Assembly: GCA_025463615.1 (NCBI GenBank)
Contig: JAODAU010000102.1
Span: forward strand, 1-5,851
Length of the DNA: 5,851 nucleotides
Direction of reading: 5' to 3'
Source: Microbacteriaceae bacterium
GTDB taxonomy: Bacteria; Actinomycetota; Actinomycetes; Actinomycetales; Microbacteriaceae
In this document: positions 1 to 5,851 of the stretch, in pieces
How positions within the stretch are numbered: the first letter of the stretch is position 1
How the letters are laid out: every line of letters starts with the position of its first letter
Notes under the pieces: generated by a model
What the model saw: the letters and a program-made list of their open reading frames with translations, nothing else
Database searches by the model: none
Told to the model about the DNA's origin: nothing
Position numbers and translations under genes: made by a program

Positions 1-739
1 CCGTCTCCGCCTCCCACGAGACCACCAGCGCGACCCCGGCCGCCGTGCCCGTCTCGACGTCACGGAGAAGGAAGCTCAGCTCGGGCCGGAAGCTCGAGTT
101 GACCGCCCAGACCTTCCACTCCTCGGCGCTCAGCTGTGACCTGCCCGGGTCATCCTGAACGGACTCATTGCGCACCGCGCGGAACTCCTCGTCGCTCTCG
201 GGCGAGTACTGCTCGATCCGCAGGCCGTTCGGCACGGGCACATCCGGAATGGCGGCGCCGAGCGGATGCCGCATGTGCCGTGCCCACCCCGTGGCCGTCA
301 TGCCCGCCGCGCGATACAGGGCGACGGCCCCGTCGACATGCTCGCCGTAGACGGATTCGACGACCAGGCGGAGCGCCGGATGATGCAGCGCGTGCAGCTC
401 CTGGGCAGTCGCCAGCCCGTGCCGCATGAGCACCGTGCCGAGCCCCTGCCTGCGGTGGGAGGGGCGCACGGCGCCGGCCGCGTTCACCCGATGAACGTCC
501 ACGGCCTCCGGGTGGTAGTGCACCGCCGAGAATCCGATGATCGTCGCGCCGTCGAAGACCGCCAGGGTAGAGCTCGGGAGGTCGTCGACCGGTGAGTCCA
601 GCTCCTCGACCGCGTCCTCCTCGGTGTACCGGCCCCAGACGTGATCCTTGTCGTCGACCGCGTTCAGCAGGTCGGCCATCGCGGCGCCGTCCGACACGGC
701 GAGCGGGCGCCAGGTGAGGTTCTGGGATCCGTCGGTCAT
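1..739 (-). CDS. Tandem GNAT-family N-acetyltransferase (C-terminus beyond left edge)
   Basis: GNAT enzymes transfer an acyl group from acyl-CoA to an amine; the substrate here cannot be predicted. I translated the minus strand from the ATG at 739 and it stays open to the edge, giving 246 residues. The first GNAT domain covers about residues 8-160. Its acetyl-CoA-binding motif A is at about 91-105 (VRPSHRRQGLGTVLM, fitting the R/Q-x-x-G-x-G/A signature), and the typical 'ALYRAAGM' segment is at about 139-146. A second GNAT-like half starts at about residue 172 (NGLRIEQYSP) and is cut by the window edge, so the layout resembles two-domain enzymes of the MshD (mycothiol synthase) type. It is not clearly MshD. 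The start is supported by a promoter-like pair placed for leaderless transcription and by the absence of a Shine-Dalgarno sequence. The frame is open upstream, so a GTG at 775 is a weaker alternative start. Confidence 0.85.
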   Translation of the reverse strand, partial: MTDGSQNLTWRPLAVSDGAAMADLLNAVDDKDHVWGRYTEEDAVEELDSPVDDLPSSTLAVFDGATIIGFSAVHYHPEAVDVHRVNAAGAVRPSHRRQGLGTVLMRHGLATAQELHALHHPALRLVVESVYGEHVDGAVALYRAAGMTATGWARHMRHPLGAAIPDVPVPNGLRIEQYSPESDEEFRAVRNESVQDDPGRSQLSAEEWKVWAVNSSFRPELSFLLRDVETGTAAGVALVVSWEAET

Positions 740-746
740 GGTCGCA

Positions 747-775
747 ACTTTATCGAGGGCATCGAAGGCCGTCAC
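747..775 (-). promoter_or_regulatory. Predicted promoter of the GNAT gene, leaderless type
   Basis: Read on the minus strand, GTGACG at 775-770 resembles a TTGACA -35 box. A 17-base spacer leads to TAAAGT at 752-747, which fits the actinobacterial TAnnnT -10 box. Seven bases then separate the -10 box from the ATG at 739, so transcription would start at or next to the start codon. No Shine-Dalgarno sequence precedes this ATG, as expected for a leaderless mRNA. This rests on sequence match and spacing only. Confidence 0.5.
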
Positions 776-837
776 GCAGGGGGCGGCACGCCCAAAACGC
801 CCTCGTCATCCGGCCCGAGCAGGCCCTCCGAGACGTA

Positions 838-3447
<2,610 letters not shown>

Positions 3448-3526
3448 CGGTCCCGCGAAGGGCAGCCACCGTCCCCTCCCACCGGCCGGGAACAGCGGAT
3501 GCGTGCCCCTCGTGCCTGCTGCGGGC

Positions 3527-3892
3527 TCAAAGATCCGGTCGGAAGTGGCTCGGATCGAAGTACTCCTTGTCGTCCTCCGCTTCGAAGACGACCCCCGCTA
3601 CGACGAACCCGACCGAATCGAGCGACTCGACGGAGAAAACCTCGACGCCGTCGGCGATCGACTTCCCCAAGTTCCGCACGACGCGCCGCCTGAGCGGGGC
3701 ACCCGCGATCCTCACTCGCAACCCCCTCAGGCTCGTGGGCAGGCTCACAGCTTTGACACTTTGGAACAGGATGTCGATGCGCGTGTCGAACTCATCGGTC
3801 TTGGTGCTGCGAAGCAGCAATCGACTCATCCCTACGGTGTAGACCCAGATCTGGAAGCGGCGATTCGGGTGGTCGATCACGACGTCGGTCAT
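3527..3892 (-). CDS. Small protein of unknown function, downstream partner of the MafI-like gene
   Basis: A 121-residue protein I cannot assign to a named family. It has no signal peptide or membrane helix and looks like a compact alpha/beta protein: beta-rich segments at about 12-30 (RRFQIWVYTVGMSRLLLRS), 37-62 (DTRIDILFQSVKAVSLPTSL) and 86-105, with an acidic tail (EAEDDKEYFD, about 104-113). It starts three bases after the stop of the MafI-like gene, so the two are almost certainly co-transcribed and probably translationally coupled. Its ATG has its own GGGAG ribosome binding site nine bases upstream, inside the end of the preceding gene. Small partners beside immunity genes are often further immunity or adaptor proteins, but that is inference from position only. 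It converges on rox with 79 bases between stops, in which I see no clear terminator. Confidence 0.8.
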   Translation of the reverse strand: MTDVVIDHPNRRFQIWVYTVGMSRLLLRSTKTDEFDTRIDILFQSVKAVSLPTSLRGLRVRIAGAPLRRRVVRNLGKSIADGVEVFSVESLDSVGFVVAGVVFEAEDDKEYFDPSHFRPDL

Positions 3893-3895
3893 CGC

Positions 3896-4168
3896 TCAGT
3901 GCTCCCGCGTCGGGTTGTCGTCCAGTGCCCACACGCGCCGCTCGATGCCCATGCCGCTTCCCAGCTCCCGAAGCTCGGATCTGTCGGATGAGCTCAGCGG
4001 GATGTCGTACTCGAACAGCTGGTCGCACAGGATTTCGAAGCCGACGACAGGCTCGCCGACCTCAGCCAGCTCGGTGACACTCTCGAGCGTCTGGATCGGG
4101 AGGCCTGGCATATCCCTGGCGACCGCGACGAGTCGCCGTGCGTAGTCTCTGAGGTCGGGCGTCGCCAT
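3896..4168 (-). CDS. Putative MafI-family immunity protein (orphan)
   Basis: A 90-residue acidic, probably all-helical cytoplasmic protein. MafI-type proteins neutralise secreted polymorphic toxins by binding their toxic domain. The assignment rests on the pattern at residues 21-80: PGLP, then a helix ending ELAEVGEP, then GFEILCDQLFEYDIPLS (43-59), a short helix, and GMGIERRVW (72-80). This is the arrangement I associate with actinobacterial MafI-like proteins; no database search was done. The frame extends upstream to 4249, but the ATG at 4168 is chosen because GGGAG lies nine bases before it and the upstream residues (MPGRGDFCPSRVEST and following) do not look like protein sequence. It is the first gene of an operon with the 121-residue protein. 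No MafB, Rhs, WXG100 or other toxin gene lies within the window, so this is an orphan immunity gene here. Confidence is high that it is a gene and moderate for the family. Confidence 0.65.
   Translation of the reverse strand: MATPDLRDYARRLVAVARDMPGLPIQTLESVTELAEVGEPVVGFEILCDQLFEYDIPLSSSDRSELRELGSGMGIERRVWALDDNPTREH
3902..3906 (-). promoter_or_regulatory. Ribosome binding site of the 121-residue protein gene
   Basis: GGGAG on the minus strand, nine bases before the ATG at 3892 and located inside the end of the MafI-like gene. It has the same sequence and spacing as the site before the MafI-like gene itself, and this supports the start chosen for each. Confidence 0.6.
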
Positions 4169-4177
4169 GCCTCGATG

Positions 4178-4182
4178 CTCCC
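4178..4182 (-). promoter_or_regulatory. Ribosome binding site of the MafI-like gene
   Basis: GGGAG on the minus strand, nine bases before the ATG at 4168. It decides the start in favour of 4168 over the longer open frame from 4249. The matching site in the second gene of the operon (GGGAGCA, same spacing) suggests both are used. Confidence 0.6.
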
Positions 4183-4215
4183 AAAGCTGACTCGGAATCG
4201 CAATCGTCGATTCAA

Positions 4216-4315
4216 CCCTCGAAGGGCAGAAATCACCCCTTCCCGGCACCCGGGAAGAGACATTGTCTACCCCTCGCGGAAAATGAGGGGAAATGCTGTC
4301 CCCACAAAGGGGGAC
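4216..4315. repeat. Tandem small hairpins with competing pairings
   Basis: Successive perfect inverted repeats lie nearly end to end: CCCT/AGGG (4216-4219 with 4223-4226); CTTCCCGG-cac-CCGGGAAG (4239-4257), an 8-base-pair stem with a 3-base loop; AGACA-t-TGTCT (4258-4268); CCCCTC/GAGGGG (4270-4275 with 4285-4290); GTCCCC/GGGGAC (4298-4303 with 4310-4315). Some arms can also pair elsewhere: GAAGGG (4221-4226) with CCCTTC (4237-4242), and GGGGA (4287-4291) with TCCCC (4299-4303). None is followed by a T-run on either strand, so they are not standard intrinsic terminators. Role unknown. Confidence 0.5.
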
Positions 4316-4352
4316 CCACGTCGATACTTTTCTATGAATGCCCCCGGAACGC

Positions 4353-4362
4353 CGGAATTCCG
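4353..4362. promoter_or_regulatory. Perfect palindrome CGGAATTCCG, possible operator
   Basis: A 10-base perfect palindrome with the form CGG-N4-CCG in non-coding sequence. A second palindrome of the same form lies with its centre 68 bases downstream. Such paired palindromes could bind a dimeric regulator. The CGGAA half-motif also recurs at 4345, 4363 and 4388. The regulator is not identifiable. Confidence 0.3.
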
Positions 4363-4420
4363 CGGAAATACAGCAGAAATCGGCGCCCGGAAAGTGGTAG
4401 TTTCTTCAAGTCGTCACGAG

Positions 4421-4430
4421 CGGTATACCG
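4421..4430. promoter_or_regulatory. Perfect palindrome CGGTATACCG, possible operator
   Basis: A 10-base perfect palindrome, CGG-N4-CCG, flanked by GAG and GCTC so that the symmetry extends if one G is bulged. It has the same outer bases as the palindrome at 4353-4362. TATACC inside it resembles a -10 box eight bases before an ATG at 4438, so it could also be a promoter core covered by a repressor. No good -35 box accompanies it. Confidence 0.3.
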
Positions 4431-4571
4431 GCTCAGAATGGCCCGGACCCTCGCCCACGACACACCAACCTCCGAGCGGCACCGGCCGATCCAGCCCGCT
4501 CGGCACCACCACCTGCACCACTCCAGGCAACACCCGAGAGCACACTTCCGACCGGGGCTCGCGGCAGACTT

Positions 4572-4596
4572 GCGGTGTCGACCCGTACGGCACCGC
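4572..4596 (+). promoter_or_regulatory. Hairpin just upstream of the membrane-protein ribosome binding site
   Basis: GCGGTG (4572-4577) pairs perfectly with CACCGC (4591-4596) around a 13-base loop. It ends four bases before the G-run that serves as ribosome binding site. It could influence ribosome access, but a six-pair G/C stem arises easily in sequence this rich in G and C. Confidence 0.3.
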
Positions 4597-4600
4597 TAAC

Positions 4601-4606
4601 GGGGGG
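4601..4606 (+). promoter_or_regulatory. Ribosome binding site deciding the GTG start of the membrane protein gene
   Basis: GGGGGG lies six bases before the GTG at 4613. It can pair with the anti-Shine-Dalgarno sequence using G-U pairs. It fixes the start at 4613 even though the frame is open for another 146 codons upstream. Confidence 0.6.
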
Positions 4607-4612
4607 AACCAC

Positions 4613-5248
4613 GTGACACAGGACGTCGCGACGCGCCAATACCTGATCCGGCTTTCGCCGCGCGCCGTCCTCATCCGCAACATCATCATGTCGGTGATGT
4701 TCGTCTCCATCACCGTGTTCGGCGTGCTGTTCTTCCTGGGCCTGCGCAACGGCTCGTGGCCCATCGCCATCATCGGCCTGGCGGCCAGCCTCGTGGTCTG
4801 CGCCCTCGGCTACGCGCTGCACCGCTCCACGTTCATCGGCATCACGCACACCACCATCGAGGAGCGCGGCTTCTTCGGCCGGCGCAACAGCGTGCCGAAG
4901 AAGGATGTCGCCAAGATCGTCTTCGCGCACACCTACACCAACGCGTCCCCCGAGTCCGTTCCCCAGCTCGTCGTCACCGACGCGAAGGGCCACCGCCTGC
5001 TGCGCATGCGCGGCGTGTTCTGGACACTCGAATCCATGCGCTCCGTGATCGCCTCCATCGACGTGCCCGCCACCTCGCACCGCGAGTCGATGAGCATGCG
5101 CGAGTTCTTCACCCGCTACCCGAGCGCGGCCTACTGGTTCGAGAACCGGCCGGCGCTGCTCACGGTGGCGACCATCGGCATCCTGTGCGCCGTCGGCGCG
5201 GTCGTCTTGCTGCTCGTGCACATCGTGGGCGCGCCGCCGCTGCGCTGA
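4613..5248 (+). CDS. Three-helix integral membrane protein with PH-like cytoplasmic domain, function unknown
   Basis: A 211-residue membrane protein starting at GTG. Hydrophobic helices are at about residues 22-44 and 50-70, close together with a short loop (LRNGSW), and at about 181-205 near the C-terminus. Between them, residues 73-150 form a soluble beta-rich domain (FIGITHTTIEERGFFGRRNSVPKKDVAKIVF, broken here by its charged turn at 95-98, then PQLVVTDAKGHRLLRMRG) ending in a helix (TLESMRSVIASID). This resembles bacterial PH-like domains flanked by membrane helices, although I did not confirm the family. A YWFENRP motif (174-180) just before the last helix looks conserved. The positively charged segments suggest that the middle domain faces the cytoplasm. 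Strong third-position G/C marks it as a real, long-resident gene. A structured 444-base spacer lies upstream, and the DUF853 gene converges 5 bases downstream. Confidence 0.85.
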   Translation: MTQDVATRQYLIRLSPRAVLIRNIIMSVMFVSITVFGVLFFLGLRNGSWPIAIIGLAASLVVCALGYALHRSTFIGITHTTIEERGFFGRRNSVPKKDVAKIVFAHTYTNASPESVPQLVVTDAKGHRLLRMRGVFWTLESMRSVIASIDVPATSHRESMSMREFFTRYPSAAYWFENRPALLTVATIGILCAVGAVVLLLVHIVGAPPLR

Positions 5249-5253
5249 CCGCG

Positions 5254-5851
5254 CTACCTGCGCTTGAGCGTGCCGAAGATGCCGTTCACCACGTCGCGCA
5301 CGATCGACTTGCCGGCCGACGAGCCAAGAAAGTCAGTGATCGGGTTCTTCTCCGCCTTCGGCGCGCGCCGGGCGGTGGTCGTCGTGCGGGTCGTGGGTTT
5401 CGGCTGCGCCTTGCGGGCGTCGCGCACCATCCGGTCGTAGTCCGCCTGCTCCTGCTTGGCGCGCGCGGCCTGCTGCGCCGCCGACTCGGATGCCGCCCGG
5501 GCCTGTGCAGCCGCGTCCAGCCTGCGGGCCAGCATCTCCTTCGCCGAGTCCGGATCCACCGCGGTGCCGTACTTCGTGAGCAGGGGTGACGCCTTCACTG
5601 CGGCGTCGATGGCCGCGGCATCCGTCGGCCCCATCGAGCCCTGCGGAGCGCGCAGGCGGGTCCAGGCGACGGGGGTGGGCGCACCCTTCTCGCCCATGAC
5701 GGTCACGATCGCCTCGCCCGTGGCGAGCTGCGTGAGCACCTGCCCGAGGTTGTAGCCCGACATCGGGTAGGTGGTGACGGTGGCCTTCAGCGCCTTCGCG
5801 TCGTCGGGCGTGAACGCGCGCAGCTGGTGCTGGATGCGCGAACCCAGCTGG
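5254..5851 (-). CDS. DUF853 / HerA-like P-loop ATPase, C-terminal part only
   Basis: The minus-strand frame is open from the right edge to TAG at 5256-5254, giving the last 198 residues of a longer protein (family members are usually about 500-600). DUF853 proteins, such as E. coli YjgR, are predicted HerA/FtsK-type ATPases whose cellular role is poorly known. The visible part starts QLGSRIQHQLRAFTPDDAKALKA (first 15 or so residues characteristic), continues with MSGYNLGQVL and GEAIVTVMGEKGAPTPVAW (about 45-63), and fits the C-terminal end of the ATPase domain. An Ala/Gln-rich, probably helical segment (about 104-150) and a Lys/Thr/Arg-rich linker follow. The end is a conserved-looking tail (NPITDFLGSSAGKSIV, then GIFGTLKRR). 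Walker A and B lie beyond the window. The internal ATG at 5763 is not the start, since the family pattern continues upstream of it. Confidence 0.88.
   Translation of the reverse strand, partial: QLGSRIQHQLRAFTPDDAKALKATVTTYPMSGYNLGQVLTQLATGEAIVTVMGEKGAPTPVAWTRLRAPQGSMGPTDAAAIDAAVKASPLLTKYGTAVDPDSAKEMLARRLDAAAQARAASESAAQQAARAKQEQADYDRMVRDARKAQPKPTTRTTTTARRAPKAEKNPITDFLGSSAGKSIVRDVVNGIFGTLKRR

Larger units (their letters stand above)
4169..4612. other. Structured intergenic region between divergent genes
   Basis: 444 bases without a convincing gene on either strand. The left part (to about 4440) is visibly less G/C-rich than the flanking genes and holds several small perfect hairpins and palindromes. 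The right part (about 4440-4600) is C-rich with many CAC and ACC triplets. The plus-strand frame of the membrane protein gene stays open back to 4175, but the translation lacks the third-position G/C bias of the real gene and looks non-coding. The region must hold the promoters of the minus-strand immunity operon and the plus-strand membrane protein gene. I could not place either with confidence. On the minus strand TTGAAT (4215-4210) resembles a -35 box but has no fitting -10. Confidence 0.7.

Noticed and set aside
781..803. Terminator of the LRR gene at GGGCG-gca-CGCCC with a repeated ACGCCC.
   Set aside because: The stem is only five base pairs and no T-run follows on the minus strand.
3448..3526. 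Bidirectional terminator between rox and the convergent operon.
   Set aside because: Only four-base stems such as TCCC/GGGA around CCGGCC were found, and no T-run.
4169..4249. Longer start for the MafI-like protein at ATG 4249.
   Set aside because: GGGAG at nine bases supports ATG 4168, and the 27 extra residues do not resemble the family.
4175..4612. N-terminal extension of the membrane protein by 146 in-frame codons.
   Set aside because: The translation has no recognisable fold or codon bias, and a G-run ribosome binding site precedes GTG 4613. The openness is chance in a G/C-rich sequence.
4304..4612. c-di-AMP (ydaO-type) riboswitch, suggested by GGGGGACCCAC near 4309 and CGACCCGT with CGCTAAC near 4579-4599.
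   Set aside because: The two fragments are about 290 bases apart, too far for this class, and the intervening conserved GGGGUGAAUC-like and AGGG segments are missing. A covariance-model search would settle it.

Overview
The window comes from a high-GC Gram-positive bacterium, most likely an actinobacterium and plausibly a member of the Microbacteriaceae. I infer this from the strong G/C bias at third codon positions in most genes, apparent leaderless starts behind TAnnnT -10 boxes, a rifampicin-monooxygenase gene of actinobacterial type, and a DUF853/HerA-like ATPase gene. Nothing in the window names the species.

Layout, left to right. A tandem GNAT acetyltransferase gene runs off the left edge on the minus strand. 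A minus-strand gene for a leucine-rich-repeat (LRR) protein follows. An 84-base divergent spacer separates it from a complete plus-strand gene for an FAD-dependent monooxygenase closely resembling Rox, the enzyme that inactivates rifamycins. Converging on rox is a two-gene minus-strand operon: a small acidic protein that looks like a MafI-family immunity protein, then an unrecognised 121-residue protein. No toxin is visible beside them. A 444-base non-coding stretch follows. It is less G/C-rich than its surroundings and full of small perfect hairpins and palindromes. It separates the immunity operon from a plus-strand gene for a 211-residue, three-helix membrane protein of unknown function. 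That gene ends 5 bases from the convergent stop of a DUF853 gene that runs off the right edge.

Functionally this looks like ordinary chromosomal genes (GNAT, membrane protein, DUF853) around accessory ones: antibiotic inactivation (rox), an orphan immunity pair and an LRR protein. The LRR gene and immunity pair look less G/C-biased than their neighbours, which fits later acquisition. I see no RNA genes, CRISPR, insertion sequences or phage genes. The least explained part is the structured spacer at 4169-4612. It carries a tandem hairpin series with competing pairings, two matching CGG-N4-CCG palindromes, a possible His-rich leader ORF and a hairpin beside the ribosome binding site of the membrane protein gene. 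No complete new system can be demonstrated here. The orphan immunity pair and the structured leader are the best leads.
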